Shown here in pieces: positions 1 to 10,151 of a stretch of DNA of 47,261 nt. The notes beneath the pieces were generated by a model that was not told the DNA's origin, ran no database searches, and worked only from the letters and a program-made list of their open reading frames with translations. Source of the DNA: Candidatus Poribacteria bacterium (GTDB lineage: Bacteria > Poribacteria > WGA-4E > WGA-3G); NCBI GenBank assembly GCA_003635255.1, contig PYJC01000117.1, positions 7,946-55,206 of the forward strand, written 5' to 3'. Each line of letters starts with the position of its first letter. Positions within the stretch are counted from its first letter, which is position 1. The position numbers and the translations under genes are program-made.

Positions 1-14
1 GAGGCTTTTTTATT
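1..14 (+). terminator. Possible end of a leader terminator upstream of pyrR
   Basis: The window opens with a short GC-containing stretch followed by six T residues, 27 bases before the pyrR start. In many bacteria PyrR controls its own operon by attenuation at a leader terminator, so this could be the 3' end of such a hairpin. The upstream arm lies outside the window, so this is only a suggestion. Confidence 0.2.
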
Positions 15-40
15 ATCAAGAGATCTCACAGGACCCAAAA

Positions 41-595
41 ATGGAAATGCGTGAAAAAGCACAAGTGATGAACGCCGAAGAAATTCGTCGCGCCTTGCTC
101 AGAATCGCTCACGAAATTTTAGAGCAGAATCATAAACATATTGAAGAACTCGTCCTTGTCGGAGTTAAAAGTAGAGGCGATTTTATTGCACATCGCATCG
201 CTGAAAACCTTGAACGTATCGAAGAAATCGAAGTCGATGTTGGTGCCATTGATGTCACACTCTATCGAGACGATATTAATCTCCGTGAGACGCAGATTCA
301 GGTTAGCAATACCGAGCTTCCGTTTGACATTACTGGCAAATGGGTCATCTTAGTAGACGAAGTCCTCTATACAGGACGTACGGTTCGCGCGGCAATGGAC
401 GCACTCATGGATTTTGGTCGTCCAGCTGCAATTCAATTGGCGACATTAATCGACAGAGGGCATCGCGAATTGCCGATTGCCGCTGATTACGTCGGCAAAA
501 ACGTGCCCACCTCCCGAAGAGAGTTTGTTCGGGTGCGACTTGCCGAGGAAGGTGGCGTAGATTCAGCGACCATTTATGAAAGGGAGGGCGAATGA
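41..595 (+). CDS. pyrR: Bifunctional pyr operon regulator / uracil phosphoribosyltransferase PyrR
   Basis: PyrR-family phosphoribosyltransferase of 184 residues, the usual length. The PRPP-binding loop is clear at residues 102-114 ([13 protein letters not shown]), and the GVKSRG segment near residues 41-46 is also typical. In other bacteria PyrR binds pyr mRNA in response to UMP and causes termination; many members also convert uracil and PRPP to UMP. It is the first gene of a pyrR-pyrC-carA-carB run, and its stop overlaps the pyrC start (ATGA), so the two are probably translationally coupled. The ATG at 41 is preceded by a weak AGGA; an in-frame ATG at 47 is an alternative. pyrB is not seen and may lie upstream of the window. 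The cytosolic regulatory role is inferred from family and position. Confidence 0.93.
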   Translation: MEMREKAQVMNAEEIRRALLRIAHEILEQNHKHIEELVLVGVKSRGDFIAHRIAENLERIEEIEVDVGAIDVTLYRDDINLRETQIQVSNTELPFDITGKWVILVDEVLYTGRTVRAAMDALMDFGRPAAIQLATLIDRGHRELPIAADYVGKNVPTSRREFVRVRLAEEGGVDSATIYEREGE

Positions 596-1938
596 GCGAC
601 GCGTGTATCATTAACGGACGTATTATTGATCCGGCTAATAACATTGATAAAGTCGGAAACCTCTCTATCACTGATGGCAAGATCACCAGTATCAGTTACC
701 AGTCACTAGAGGAAATAGTCACCAGTCACCAGTTACCAGTTACCAGAAAAGAGACCTCTTCGCTGGCCACTGGAAACTGGCCACTGGAAACTGGAAACTT
801 CTTTTACGATGCGACGGGGCAGATTGTTGCGCCGGGCTTAATCGATATGCATGTCCATCTCCGTGAACCCGGATTTGAGCATAAAGAGACAATCGCAACC
901 GGCACGGCAGCGGCAGCCGCGGGTGGATTCACATCTGTCGCCTGCATGGCAAATACGTCACCTGTGATAGACACGCCTGAAAAGGTTGAGCAGATTTACG
1001 ATATCGCGGATAAGACTGCGAAAACGAACGTGTTTCCTTTCGGTAGTATCACCAAAGACCTCGCAGGTGAGGAACTGACGGATATACGAGGGATGCATTC
1101 CGCAGGGGCAGTCGGTTTCAGTGATGACGGTGTTACGGTCATGAACGCCGCGCTTATGCGCGACGCGCTTGCATTGAGCGCAAAACTCAGTTTTCCGATC
1201 ATGGTCCACTGCGAAGAGCATAACCTCAACGCCGGTGCTGTCATGAATTTGGGAGAGCCCTCCCGAAAGCTGGGGCTTATCGGTAGTCCGAATGCTGCAG
1301 AGGATATCATCGTTGCCCGCGATATTATGTTGGCAGAGATGACAGGTGGACACCTCCATGTGCTGCACGTCAGTACTGCGGGTGCCGTTGAATTGATACG
1401 TCAAGCAAAAAAACGAGACATTCACGTGACCGCCGAGGCGTGTCCACATCACTGGATCCTCACGGATACTGAAGTTGAGCAACAGGGAACGAATGCTAAG
1501 ATGCATCCACCGCTCCGCACCCAAACCGATATTGACGCGATTATTGAAGGACTTCGCGATGGAACAATTGACGCAATTGCGACTGATCATGCACCGCACG
1601 CGCCTTCGGAAAAGGCACAAGGCATGATCGATGCCCCTAACGGAATTATCGGTTTAGAGACATGTCTACCGCTTGTGTTGACATATCTTGTGCAACCGGG
1701 ACACCTTACATTGACGGAGGCGATTGCTAAGATGACCTCCATTCCAGCGAACATACTCGGTATTGACCGGGGGACACTCTCCGTTGGTGCTGTTGGAGAT
1801 GTTACTGTCATTGATGTTGACGCGATAAATCAGGTTGACGTAACAAAATCTCGTTCAAAAAGCCGAAACACACCTTTCACAGGATGGGAACTCAAAGGTT
1901 GGCAAACGATTACACTCCGGGGAGGAGTTAACAGTTAA
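592..1938 (+). CDS. pyrC: Dihydroorotase (type I) carrying a repeat-derived insertion
   Basis: Dihydroorotase interconverts N-carbamoyl-aspartate and dihydroorotate, the third step of UMP synthesis. The 448-residue protein has the amidohydrolase metal motif [10 protein letters not shown] (His87, His89), the downstream MANTSP motif, and the late ATDHAPH motif. Type I bacterial enzymes are usually about 420-430 residues. The excess is residues 34-70, which are encoded by a heptamer-repeat hairpin element (691-800) lying between the N-terminal beta-domain strand and the [10 protein letters not shown] strand that enters the barrel. The last codons (Val-Asn-Ser-stop) are also encoded by a second copy of the repeat beginning at 1926. 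The start overlaps the pyrR stop by ATGA. The frame stays open through the insertion, so a functional enzyme with a surface loop is likely. Confidence 0.93.
   Translation: MSDACIINGRIIDPANNIDKVGNLSITDGKITSISYQSLEEIVTSHQLPVTRKETSSLATGNWPLETGNFFYDATGQIVAPGLIDMHVHLREPGFEHKETIATGTAAAAAGGFTSVACMANTSPVIDTPEKVEQIYDIADKTAKTNVFPFGSITKDLAGEELTDIRGMHSAGAVGFSDDGVTVMNAALMRDALALSAKLSFPIMVHCEEHNLNAGAVMNLGEPSRKLGLIGSPNAAEDIIVARDIMLAEMTGGHLHVLHVSTAGAVELIRQAKKRDIHVTAEACPHHWILTDTEVEQQGTNAKMHPPLRTQTDIDAIIEGLRDGTIDAIATDHAPHAPSEKAQGMIDAPNGIIGLETCLPLVLTYLVQPGHLTLTEAIAKMTSIPANILGIDRGTLSVGAVGDVTVIDVDAINQVDVTKSRSKSRNTPFTGWELKGWQTITLRGGVNS
691..800 (+). repeat. Heptamer-repeat hairpin element inside pyrC
   Basis: The left arm contains 7-bp units ACCAGTC, ACCAGTT, ACCAGTT, ACCAG at 721-746, preceded by ATCAGTT and ACCAGTC from 691. 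The right arm has CTGGCCA, CTGGAAA, CTGGCCA, CTGGAAA, CTGGAAA at 763-797. The arms are complementary, giving a hairpin around a 16-base centre. Translation is continuous. It encodes residues 34-70 of PyrC, a stretch that lacks resemblance to dihydroorotases. Confidence 0.85.
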
Positions 1939-2032
1939 CAGTTGTCAGTTAAAGAGGTTTGCTATGGCAGGTAGAACAAAAGCAACTGCCACAAGATGAT
2001 TCTTAACTTATAACTTATAACTTATAACTACT
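1926..2032 (+). repeat. Heptamer-repeat hairpin element between pyrC and carA
   Basis: The left arm is AGTTAAC, AGTTAAC, AGTTGTC, AGTTAAA at 1926-1953, and the right arm is AACTTAT three times plus AACTACT at 2005-2032. The centre holds GGCAG and CTGCC as a smaller inverted pair. The pyrC stop codon (1936-1938) lies inside the left arm, and the carA ATG follows the right arm by five bases, leaving no clear Shine-Dalgarno for carA. Confidence 0.8.
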
Positions 2033-2037
2033 AAAAT

Positions 2038-3210
2038 ATGAAAGCGATTCTGGCATTAGCCGACGGAACAGTTTTTGAGGGTGAACAGTTTGGCGCGACC
2101 GGCGAAACCGTCGGTGAGGTCGTCTTCAACACCAGTATGACGGGGTACCAAGAGGTTTTGACCGATCCCTCCTACAAAGGGCAAATCGTTACGATGACAT
2201 ATCCGTTGATTGGTAATTACGGCTGCAACGAAGCAGACGTTGAATCCATCGGTCCGCAAGTGGAAGGGTTTGTCGTTCGTGAATATAGCGCGTACCATAG
2301 CAATTGGCGTTCAAAATGGAGTTTAGATACTTACTTATCCGAACACGGTATCATCGGCATACAAGGAATTGATACCCGTGCCCTCACCCGCCGTCTCCGA
2401 GTTCACGGCGTGATGAACGGATGTCTCTCTACGGAGGATTTGGATCCTAAAAGTCTTATTGCGAAAGCCGAAGCGTGGCACGGTTTGGTCGGTTGGGATT
2501 TGGTGCAACGTGTGACATGCCCAAATCCGTACGCATGGCGTAATAGCCGTCAACCATCAGCCATCAGCCATCAGCAAGAGGGTGTTGTGCGCGTTGAAAA
2601 CGATGTCGATGGCCACACACCGAAAGCCGAAAACTATAAAGTTATCGCGCTTGATTTCGGTATTAAATACAATATCTTGCGTCAACTCACTGAACACGGC
2701 TGCGAGGTCCAAGTTGTACCAGCAAGGACGACTGCTGAAGAGATTCTCGCCGCGGAGCCAGATGGCGTTTTTCTATCAAACGGTCCGGGTGACCCGATGC
2801 CAGTCGGCTATGCGATTGAGACGATCCGCGGTTTAATGGACAAGAAACCGCTTTTCGGGATCTGTTTGGGTCACCAACTTCTGGGGCTTGCCCTCGGTGG
2901 AAAAACCTTCAAACTGAAGTTTGGACATCGCGGGGCAAACCAACCTGTCAAGCATCTTGAAACTGATAAGGTTGAGATTACCTCACAAAATCACGGGTTC
3001 TGTGTTGATATTGATTCACTGCCGAATAGCGTCGATATTACGCATATCAACCTAAATGATGACACACTTGAAGGGATACAGCATCGGGAGTATCCCATTT
3101 TTTCTGTACAGTATCATCCAGAGGCGTCTCCTGGTCCGCACGATGCGAGTTATCTTTTTTCACGTTTTACAGAGATGATGGACTTTTATAATACCTTGCG
3201 GAGAAATTAA
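2038..3210 (+). CDS. carA: Carbamoyl-phosphate synthase small (glutaminase) subunit
   Basis: CarA hydrolyses glutamine and passes ammonia to CarB for carbamoyl phosphate synthesis. The 390-residue protein has the N-terminal CarA domain (about residues 1-165) and a class I glutamine amidotransferase domain (about 200-385). The nucleophile is Cys276 in GICLGHQ, with His360 and Glu362 in YHPEASPG. The linker between domains carries a short Ser/Gln-rich segment at residues 173-180, encoded by three exact CATCAGC heptamers at 2555-2575. The start ATG sits just behind the intergenic hairpin element, so its ribosome site is unclear. It lies in the pyr operon directly upstream of carB. Confidence 0.95.
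   Translation: MKAILALADGTVFEGEQFGATGETVGEVVFNTSMTGYQEVLTDPSYKGQIVTMTYPLIGNYGCNEADVESIGPQVEGFVVREYSAYHSNWRSKWSLDTYLSEHGIIGIQGIDTRALTRRLRVHGVMNGCLSTEDLDPKSLIAKAEAWHGLVGWDLVQRVTCPNPYAWRNSRQPSAISHQQEGVVRVENDVDGHTPKAENYKVIALDFGIKYNILRQLTEHGCEVQVVPARTTAEEILAAEPDGVFLSNGPGDPMPVGYAIETIRGLMDKKPLFGICLGHQLLGLALGGKTFKLKFGHRGANQPVKHLETDKVEITSQNHGFCVDIDSLPNSVDITHINLNDDTLEGIQHREYPIFSVQYHPEASPGPHDASYLFSRFTEMMDFYNTLRRN
2555..2575 (+). repeat. Triple CATCAGC heptamer inside carA
   Basis: Three perfect tandem copies of CATCAGC (21 bp, seven codons) lie in the interdomain linker of CarA. The length is a multiple of three, so the frame is kept. There is no opposing arm, so this is a minimal, hairpin-free relative of the elements in pyrC and carB. 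Confidence 0.75.
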
Positions 3211-3347
3211 GTGGCTTGGTAACTTGATGTTTCTCTCTATAGAGTCGCCTCTCCATTTCATTACGAGGCTTACGTTTTCGTACGATACTAAGAGAGAACC
3301 CAACTTTGACCACAGAAAACCAGAGCGAAAACCCAATATCTAAAACT

Positions 3348-6300
3348 ATGCCGAAACGAACAGATATAGACAAGATCTTAATTATAGGGTCCGGTGCGAT
3401 TATCATCGGACAAGCGTGCGAGTTCGATTACTCAGGAACGCAGGCGTGTAAGGCACTTAAAGAAGAAGGGTACGAAATTACCCTCGTCAATAGCAATCCT
3501 GCCACCATTATGACGGATCCGGATTTCGCGGATCAGACCTATATTGAACCGATAACGGCGGACACAGTGGAACTTGTGCTTGAAAAAGAACGTCCAGATG
3601 CGTTGCTGCCGACACTCGGTGGGCAAACTGCCTTGAATGTGTCTGTCGAACTTGCGGAATCCGGTGCGTTGGATAAGTATGGGGTTGAGCTTATCGGTGC
3701 GAAATTGCCTGCTATCCAAAAAGCGGAAGACCGCGCGCTGTTCAAAGAGGCGATGGTGAAAATCGGGTTAGCAGTTCCACAAAGTGGGATTGCACACACT
3801 GTGCAAGAAGCACTCGCGCTGGTTGAAGATATCGGCTTCCCAGCGATCATCCGTCCAGCATTTACACTTGGTGGCACAGGCGGTGGTATCGCTTACAACA
3901 TCGAAGAATACGAAAAAATGGTCGCGGCAGGTCTCGCTTTAAGCCCGATCAGTGAATTGCTCATTGAAGAATCTGTCATCGGATGGAAGGAATTTGAGTT
4001 AGAGGTGATGCGCGATGGCGCGGACAACGTCGTCATCATCTGTTCCATTGAAAACGTTGATGCCATGGGAGTCCACACCGGTGATAGCATTACCGTCGCA
4101 CCTATCCAGACCTTGACGGACAAAGAATATCAACTGATGCGGGATTCCGCGATTAAAATTATACGTGAGATTGGTGTTGATACCGGCGGCTCCAACATCC
4201 AATTTGCTGTTGATCCGAAGACAGGTAAACAGGTTGTCATTGAGATGAATCCGCGTGTCTCCCGTAGCTCCGCACTTGCCTCAAAAGCCACAGGATTTCC
4301 GATCGCCAAAATCGCTGCGAAACTTGCTGTCGGCTATAATTTGGATGAAATCCCAAACGACATCACTGCTGAAACCCCTGCCTGCTTTGAGCCCACAATT
4401 GATTACGTCGTCGTTAAAATTCCGCGTTGGGCATTTGAAAAGTTTCAAGGCACCGATGAAACCCTCACAACACAGATGAAATCTGTCGGTGAAGCTATGG
4501 CTATCGGTAGAACCTTTAAAGAGGCATTACAGAAAGGGTTGAGGTCCCTGGAGACTGGATGGTTTGGGTTAGATAACCATCCCCTTGAGGAACTCCCTTT
4601 ATCTGAGCTTTCCAGTAAACTCAGCATTCCCAACGTCAAACGGATCTTTTATATCAAAGCTGCACTCACACGTGGAATGAGCATTGAGGAAATTCATGCT
4701 TACACGCACATCGACCCGTTTTTTCTCTACAATCTGAAGGAAATTGTTGATTTTGAAAACGCTTTATCCGAATCCGATGCGCAACAACATATAAAAGAAG
4801 TAACCAGCAACCAGTGGTCAGTAACCAGTAAAGAAACTTCTAAAACTGGAAACTGGAAACTGGTAACTGATAACTTGAAAAAGGCAAAGCAATTTGGGTT
4901 TTCTGATCGACAGTTAGCGGACATCTACGACGTATCCGAAGAGGCTATCCGTGAGTGTCGAAGAGAACTCGGCATTGAGGCAACATTCAAAACCGTTGAT
5001 ACCTGTGCCGCAGAGTTTGAGGCAGAAACACCGTACTACTATTCTACGTGTTCAAGTGAAGATGAGGTGCGTCCCTCTGATAAACCGAAGATCATGATTC
5101 TTGGTGGGGGTCCCAACCGGATCGGACAGGGCATCGAATTTGACTACTGTTGTGTCCATGCCGCGCTTGCCCTTAAAGATGATGGTTATGAAACCATCAT
5201 GGTGAATAGCAACCCTGAAACCGTTAGCACCGATTACGACACCTCCGATCGACTCTATTTTGAGCCGTTGACGCGTGAAGATGTACTAAATATTTATCAC
5301 AAAGAGAAACCTACTGGTGTCATCGTTCAGTTTGGTGGACAGACTCCGCTGAATCTCGCCGTTGCGCTTAAAGACGCAGGCGTACCGATAATCGGTACAA
5401 GCCCTGAAGATATAGCACGCTCAGAAGACCGACAACTCTTTAAAGCGGTGTTGGATGACATCGGGTTGATGCAATCACCTAACGGGACAGCAACATCAAG
5501 CGAAGAAGCCGCGCCTATTGCTGCCGCACTCGGTTATCCTGTTATTGTCCGACCATCGTATGTGTTGGGCGGACGTGCCATGCAGATCGTTTACGACGAA
5601 GCACTCCTACACGAATACATGAACACCGCTGTCGAAGCATCACCGGAGCATCCCGTACTCATTGATAAATATCTTGAAGAGGCAATTGAAGTCGACGTTG
5701 ATGCAATCTCTGATGGAGATCTAACCGTCATCGGTGGTATCATGGAACACATTGAAGAAGCCGGTATCCATTCTGGAGACAGCGACTGTGTGTTGCCACC
5801 TTATACACTCGTAGATGAACAAATTGAGCAGCTTAAAACCTTCACTTACGACTTAGCGAAAGCACTCCATGTCCGCGGGCTGATGAACGTCCAATATGCG
5901 ATAAAGAACGACGAAATTTATGTGCTTGAGGTGAATCCACGCGCATCTCGAACAATTCCGTTCGTCAGCAAAGCGATCGGTGTCCCTTTGGCGAAACTCG
6001 CTGCACGCGTGATGGCGGGTAAAACGCTTGACGAACTCGGATTTACACACGAGATTGAACCCGCCTATTTCAGTGTCAAGGCACCCGTTTTTCCCTTTAA
6101 CCGTTTTCCTGGTTCAAACACGCGCTTGGGACCCGAAATGAAATCAACGGGCGAGGTCATGGGGATTGATACGGATGTCTCCCGCGCCTTCGCGAAGGCA
6201 CAGAAGGCATGTGGTTACACTTTACCACTCGGCGGCAAAGTTTTCATCAGTGTTAAAAATAAAGACAAACGCGCAATTATCTTCATCGCTAAGAAACTGA

Positions 6301-6632
6301 CGGATATGGGTTTTGAACTCATTGCTACACATGGAACAGCGAAAGTATTGCTCCGCAATGGAATGGAGTCGGAACTCGTCTTTAGCATCGGAAAGGGAAG
6401 ACCAACGATTCACGATTATATCAAGAATCACGCCGTTGACTTGATTATTAATACGCCTACTGGCGACTTACACCGACCGAACGAACTTTTGATTCGTGAA
6501 ATGGCGATCGCACACGATATCCCGATTTTTTCAACAATACCCGGCGCAGCGGCAGCCGTTAATGCTATTGACGCACTACAGCGTGGAGACATTACTGTCA
6601 CACCGCTCCAAGATTATTTTCGGATGCTTTAG
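3348..6632 (+). CDS. carB: Carbamoyl-phosphate synthase large subunit, with a repeat-derived insertion
   Basis: CarB makes carbamoyl phosphate from bicarbonate, two ATP and CarA-derived ammonia. Both ATP-grasp halves are present: the first begins near [13 protein letters not shown] and the second near [13 protein letters not shown]. An oligomerisation region lies between them and an MGS-like allosteric domain at the C-terminus. From the ATG at 3348 the protein is 1094 residues, against about 1073 in E. coli; most of the excess is residues 486-511, encoded by a heptamer hairpin (4802-4880) in the oligomerisation region just before the [14 protein letters not shown] helix. The start is chosen because CarB proteins begin MPKRTDI. 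A TTG at 3306 has a better purine-rich site (AGAGAGA) and would add 14 residues. Confidence 0.95.
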   Translation: MPKRTDIDKILIIGSGAIIIGQACEFDYSGTQACKALKEEGYEITLVNSNPATIMTDPDFADQTYIEPITADTVELVLEKERPDALLPTLGGQTALNVSVELAESGALDKYGVELIGAKLPAIQKAEDRALFKEAMVKIGLAVPQSGIAHTVQEALALVEDIGFPAIIRPAFTLGGTGGGIAYNIEEYEKMVAAGLALSPISELLIEESVIGWKEFELEVMRDGADNVVIICSIENVDAMGVHTGDSITVAPIQTLTDKEYQLMRDSAIKIIREIGVDTGGSNIQFAVDPKTGKQVVIEMNPRVSRSSALASKATGFPIAKIAAKLAVGYNLDEIPNDITAETPACFEPTIDYVVVKIPRWAFEKFQGTDETLTTQMKSVGEAMAIGRTFKEALQKGLRSLETGWFGLDNHPLEELPLSELSSKLSIPNVKRIFYIKAALTRGMSIEEIHAYTHIDPFFLYNLKEIVDFENALSESDAQQHIKEVTSNQWSVTSKETSKTGNWKLVTDNLKKAKQFGFSDRQLADIYDVSEEAIRECRRELGIEATFKTVDTCAAEFEAETPYYYSTCSSEDEVRPSDKPKIMILGGGPNRIGQGIEFDYCCVHAALALKDDGYETIMVNSNPETVSTDYDTSDRLYFEPLTREDVLNIYHKEKPTGVIVQFGGQTPLNLAVALKDAGVPIIGTSPEDIARSEDRQLFKAVLDDIGLMQSPNGTATSSEEAAPIAAALGYPVIVRPSYVLGGRAMQIVYDEALLHEYMNTAVEASPEHPVLIDKYLEEAIEVDVDAISDGDLTVIGGIMEHIEEAGIHSGDSDCVLPPYTLVDEQIEQLKTFTYDLAKALHVRGLMNVQYAIKNDEIYVLEVNPRASRTIPFVSKAIGVPLAKLAARVMAGKTLDELGFTHEIEPAYFSVKAPVFPFNRFPGSNTRLGPEMKSTGEVMGIDTDVSRAFAKAQKACGYTLPLGGKVFISVKNKDKRAIIFIAKKLTDMGFELIATHGTAKVLLRNGMESELVFSIGKGRPTIHDYIKNHAVDLIINTPTGDLHRPNELLIREMAIAHDIPIFSTIPGAAAAVNAIDALQRGDITVTPLQDYFRML
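4802..4880 (+). repeat. Heptamer-repeat hairpin element inside carB
   Basis: The left arm is AACCAGC, AACCAGT, GGTCAGT, AACCAGT at 4802-4829, and the right arm is CTGGAAA, CTGGAAA, CTGGTAA, CTGATAA at 4846-4873. The frame is open throughout. The encoded segment shares the pattern S-x-Q...VT-x-KETS...TGNW with the pyrC insertion, so both came from the same element read in the same orientation and frame. Confidence 0.85.
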
Positions 6633-6633
6633 T

Positions 6634-6722
6634 AGTTGTCAGTTGTCGGTTATCGGTTGTCAGTTAAGAAAAAGACTTTATATATCAAGTGCCCGTCTTA
6701 ACCGACAACTGACAACTGAAAG
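6634..6722 (+). repeat. Heptamer-repeat hairpin element after carB
   Basis: Left arm AGTTGTC, AGTTGTC, GGTTATC, GGTTGTC, AGTTAAG at 6634-6668; right arm CTTAACC, GACAACT, GACAACT at 6697-6717. It starts two bases after the carB stop and could fold into a long stem that serves as a transcript end, although a clear U-tract follows only at 6724-6729. Confidence 0.8.
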
Positions 6723-6771
6723 ATTTTTTGAAAAAAAATCGTACTGAAAACTATTAAAAAAGGATAAAAAA

Positions 6772-7557
6772 ATGGCGAACGATTCTATACAGAGAAACAC
6801 CCGGTGGGTTCAAACCTTCGATCGGATCCTTGAGATGGTTAATCTTGACGCAGATCGTCCAGTGAGTGTCCTTCAGATTGAAGATGGCAGGGAGGTTATT
6901 GTCGTGCAACCCAACGCCTTTACTATCTCACGCATCTATGCAACCGGTCGTCCTGATGGTATGCGTCCACACGGTGTGGATTCCTATTACGATTATTTCT
7001 TTGCAAAATTGCAGGAATATGAAGAACAACACGGTACGCGTGAAGGGTTCCAATTGGAGTCAGAAGAATGGGAGATCCTCTTTGAGGAGTCTTTCCATCG
7101 ATATACCCGCTATCTGCTCTTCGCGGGCATTAAACGGTGGCAAGATGTCCAACGTGATACGGCTACCAATATCGCTGTAACGAATTTAGCACGCGAATAC
7201 GCGCCATCCGAAATCGCTTGGCAGAGTTATCAGTACAAAGGCTATATGCTTATGATGCACAGCATTGCCAACGCAGAATTGAGTCTGCATGAAAATGATG
7301 CCGAGGCAGCGTTACGGCATATTGATACCGGTATTCAACAGATTGGAGAATTTTGTGGTGAGTGTCTACGCGAGGAACATGGCGAAGCAGAAAATATAAC
7401 GCGTGAACGCTATCTAAGCAACCTTATAGAATTTCGGTCCGATCTGGAAACACTTGACACCGAAACTACCGAAACTACCGAAACAGAAGAGGCAGAAGGT
7501 GACCAAGAAGATATCTTGGCGGAATTGGAAAGATTGCTAAATGAAGACGACACATAG
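6772..7557 (+). CDS. Hypothetical acidic cytosolic protein
   Basis: I do not recognise this 261-residue protein. It has no signal peptide or membrane segment. The N-terminal part (about 1-75) looks mixed alpha/beta and ends in a conserved-looking DGMRPHGVDSYYDYF stretch. The middle is helix-rich with many aromatic residues. The C-terminus is an acidic Thr/Glu repeat (ETTETTETEE) followed by a short amphipathic helix DILAELERLLNEDD. A good AAAGGA ribosome site precedes the ATG. It follows carB after a hairpin element, so it may be its own transcript. Function is unknown; the composition suggests a soluble protein with a flexible tail. Confidence 0.75.
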   Translation: MANDSIQRNTRWVQTFDRILEMVNLDADRPVSVLQIEDGREVIVVQPNAFTISRIYATGRPDGMRPHGVDSYYDYFFAKLQEYEEQHGTREGFQLESEEWEILFEESFHRYTRYLLFAGIKRWQDVQRDTATNIAVTNLAREYAPSEIAWQSYQYKGYMLMMHSIANAELSLHENDAEAALRHIDTGIQQIGEFCGECLREEHGEAENITRERYLSNLIEFRSDLETLDTETTETTETEEAEGDQEDILAELERLLNEDDT

Positions 7558-7688
7558 CGTCAATTTCTGTTAGAACCTTAGGATGGAAAATTGGGCTATA
7601 AAAGCACTCAATTGATCTATTATAGCACGCCAGCCGTCGTATGCAGATTCGGTGCTGCAAGCATCTCCACTTTACATTCCGGCACGCA

Positions 7689-8327
7689 TTATATTCCTTC
7701 CTCGTTTGGTGCTTGTACGAGAACACCACCAAGGAACAAAAACGCTATGCCTCGGATTAGCACGTGCAATTGAACACCAAGGTTTAGGAAAATGCCTGCT
7801 GGAAAGGCTATTATCGCAATAAAGAATAGATATGCCGCAACTGGATTTCCCCAGGCATGAAGTGCCGAACCATAACAGAGTGCTAACAATACACACAAGA
7901 AGGCACCGGTCATAAAGAGTGCTTCGCCCCACTCCACCCAGAGCGCATGAAAGGGTGTACCGATCGTAGCGGTAGCAGACTCGCCTACTAATTCCGATAG
8001 CGCATTTATCGGAGCGGTTTGTGAACAGTGGGCTACCAATTCTATGACAAGCCACAGGATTGAGATACTCGCGCCTAAGGCACTCCGTGCCTGTGCTTCT
8101 ACAGAAAGTAAGCCATAACTCGCTAATAGGGTCGGCACGAGCAAAATAATAGTGACAACCCCGATTCCATGAAAAATTCCGATTCTTCCAAACTGTTCCG
8201 CTGACGGGTCTGAACTAATAGATGATAAGCTAAAAATAAACCAAACACTTGACGCTACCATGAGAAAACCGCTCAAGATACCAGTGAGCCCACCGAGTCT
8301 ATACAGCGAGCTGAGTTGTTTTTCCAT
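7689..8327 (-). CDS. Hypothetical polytopic membrane protein
   Basis: This 212-residue protein has about six hydrophobic segments, near residues 14-35, 54-75, 82-105, 130-150, 160-178 and 185-205. It resembles the general DUF4386-like style of small integral membrane proteins, but the match is only by topology. It is convergent with the hypothetical gene to its left and divergent from the sigma-54 regulator to its right. No catalytic motif is visible. The ATG lies close behind an AGGAATTG-type site on the minus strand. Confidence 0.65.
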   Translation of the reverse strand: MEKQLSSLYRLGGLTGILSGFLMVASSVWFIFSLSSISSDPSAEQFGRIGIFHGIGVVTIILLVPTLLASYGLLSVEAQARSALGASISILWLVIELVAHCSQTAPINALSELVGESATATIGTPFHALWVEWGEALFMTGAFLCVLLALCYGSALHAWGNPVAAYLFFIAIIAFPAGIFLNLGVQLHVLIRGIAFLFLGGVLVQAPNEEGI

Positions 8328-8684
8328 TCAATTCCTCCGAAAAATGTAAATAAAGATTTATTATGTTCCTGATGATGCTATAGTTTACCTAAATTTTTAA
8401 TTTTAAACAATACTTTTTTTAAAAGCATAGCAAAATGCGAGAATCTATTCACCTTTCAATGAACACGTGCTTCTTCACTGACAGGATTCGGAACCCCGTC
8501 AATCAAGCGTGTATCACTAAAAATATGTGGACATCTGCACAGGAACTTCGTATCTCTCACACCAAACTCACGTTGTATAGGTAGTTGTAAATTTTACTAT
8601 GTAAGCTTCAATGAAAAGATAAGGGATATTGGGCGAAGTTTACCAGCCAAAGTGTGCTATGAGAGATTGGAAAGTGCTCCCACT
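8328..8684. other. AT-rich divergent intergenic region
   Basis: The 357 bases between the membrane protein (-) and the sigma-54 regulator (+) are AT-rich. I see no convincing promoter, terminator or RNA gene. Regulatory sites for both flanking genes presumably lie here. Confidence 0.4.
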
Positions 8685-10130
8685 ATGAACACAATAAACG
8701 CACAAAAAACAGTACTTATTGTTGATGCCGATAGGGGTGAACGCGAGCTTGTCTGCGAAACGCTCGCGAGTAAAGGACTGCGTCTCCTTGTCACAGGCAA
8801 TATGTATCAGGCGTTTCATCAGATTGAGCACTTAAAAATAGATATCCTTATCGCACAATTGAAAGCGGTGCGGATTGATGGATTAGCCCTGTTAGATGCG
8901 GCAGTCCAGCATCACCCGGATGTCGGTGTAATTTTTATTACGGAACCGAACATTTTAGAGACCGATATCGGTATCAAAGCGATGCTCACCTATAAAGACA
9001 CCTATTTCCTGCCGAAGCCAGTGAACCCTGTGCATCTGGAAGCCCTGCTCCATAGAACGCTTGAGAACCAACGCCTCACCTTTGAGAATCGACAACTTCA
9101 ATCACAAATAGATGAGAAGGAAGGCTTACGCCGACTCACAGGCAATTCGCCGCAAATCATCAAAATTCGTGACATGATTACGCAGATCGCACCGACAAAA
9201 GCGACTGTAATGATTCACGGCGCGCGCGGCACGGGTAAAGAATTGGTCGCCCGCGCGATTCATCACCGAAGCTTACGGCGCGGCCCCCTCATCGCCTTCA
9301 ATTGTGCGACCTTAAACGAAAACCTCGCAGAATCCGAACTTTTCGGACATGAACGTGGGGCATTTAGTGGGGCATATTATCAACGCAAGGGGCGATTTGA
9401 ACTCTCACACGGCGGCACCCTATTTCTTGACGAAGTTTCACAACTCAGTCTGTCGAATCAAGCGCGCCTTTTGCGGGTTCTTGAAGAACGCGAATTTGAA
9501 CGGGTTGGCGGCGATAAAACGATTCGGGTTGATGTCCGCGTCGTATGTGCTACAAATCACGATTTAGAAACCGCATCCAAAAGACGAGAATTCCTCCCAG
9601 ATCTCTACGACCGCCTCAACGTAGTACCTATCCATCTCCCTACGCTCCAAGAACGTATTGAGGATGTTCCGCTGCTTGTGAAGGATTTTCTTGAAGAGTT
9701 TTGCCAACAAAATGGAAAACCTCTGATAACCCTCGCACCAGAGGCAATTAGAACGCTGATGAAATATGAGTGGCCAGGGAACGTGCGCGAATTGAAAAAC
9801 TGCATCGAAGGTATTGTTGTAACGTCCACCCAATCAACAATCCAACAAATTGACTTACCTGAACGCATTCTCAAAGCAGCTGGCATCGCATTTTCAAATC
9901 TACCTTCTGTTCCCGATATCTGGAAACCAGTTGCGGCAATTGAGGATAAACAGCATCTAAATGTAGAAGTCGGTATGTCACTCGATGAAATTAACCGAGA
10001 GGCACTCCGCGCGACCCTTGCATCTGTAGGTAATAACAAAGCAAAAGCCGCAGAAATACTCAAGGTGAGTCGTCGGACAATCCAAAGGAAAGTAAAGGAA
10101 TACGGGTTGTTCGATGAAGAAAAACTATAG
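8685..10130 (+). CDS. Sigma-54-dependent transcriptional activator with degenerate receiver domain
   Basis: NtrC-family enhancer-binding protein of 481 residues from the ATG at 8685, preceded by GGAAAG; a GTG at 8652 would add 11 residues. Domains: receiver (8-125), linker coiled segment (128-148), AAA+ domain (150-390) and Fis-type helix-turn-helix (438-473). The AAA+ domain has Walker A GARGTGKE (179-186), Walker B LFLDE (246-250) and the sigma-54 contact loop as GAFSGA (225-230), where Ser replaces the usual Thr. In the receiver the acidic pair (Asp14, Asp16) and Lys111 are present, but the phospho-acceptor Asp is Gln58 (DILIAQL), so it probably cannot be phosphorylated there. No histidine kinase gene is adjacent. 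It may be constitutive or respond to a ligand or partner. Confidence 0.9.
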   Translation: MNTINAQKTVLIVDADRGERELVCETLASKGLRLLVTGNMYQAFHQIEHLKIDILIAQLKAVRIDGLALLDAAVQHHPDVGVIFITEPNILETDIGIKAMLTYKDTYFLPKPVNPVHLEALLHRTLENQRLTFENRQLQSQIDEKEGLRRLTGNSPQIIKIRDMITQIAPTKATVMIHGARGTGKELVARAIHHRSLRRGPLIAFNCATLNENLAESELFGHERGAFSGAYYQRKGRFELSHGGTLFLDEVSQLSLSNQARLLRVLEEREFERVGGDKTIRVDVRVVCATNHDLETASKRREFLPDLYDRLNVVPIHLPTLQERIEDVPLLVKDFLEEFCQQNGKPLITLAPEAIRTLMKYEWPGNVRELKNCIEGIVVTSTQSTIQQIDLPERILKAAGIAFSNLPSVPDIWKPVAAIEDKQHLNVEVGMSLDEINREALRATLASVGNNKAKAAEILKVSRRTIQRKVKEYGLFDEEKL

Positions 10131-10151
10131 GACTATGCTGACATCACAACC

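Noticed and set aside
691..800. CRISPR array
   Set aside because: Repeat units are 7 bp, contiguous and in opposed arms with no spacers, so this is a hairpin element.
958..1620. 220-residue minus-strand frame inside pyrC
   Set aside because: It lies opposite the conserved core of pyrC, has no ribosome site and no protein-like motif; a shadow of coding bias.
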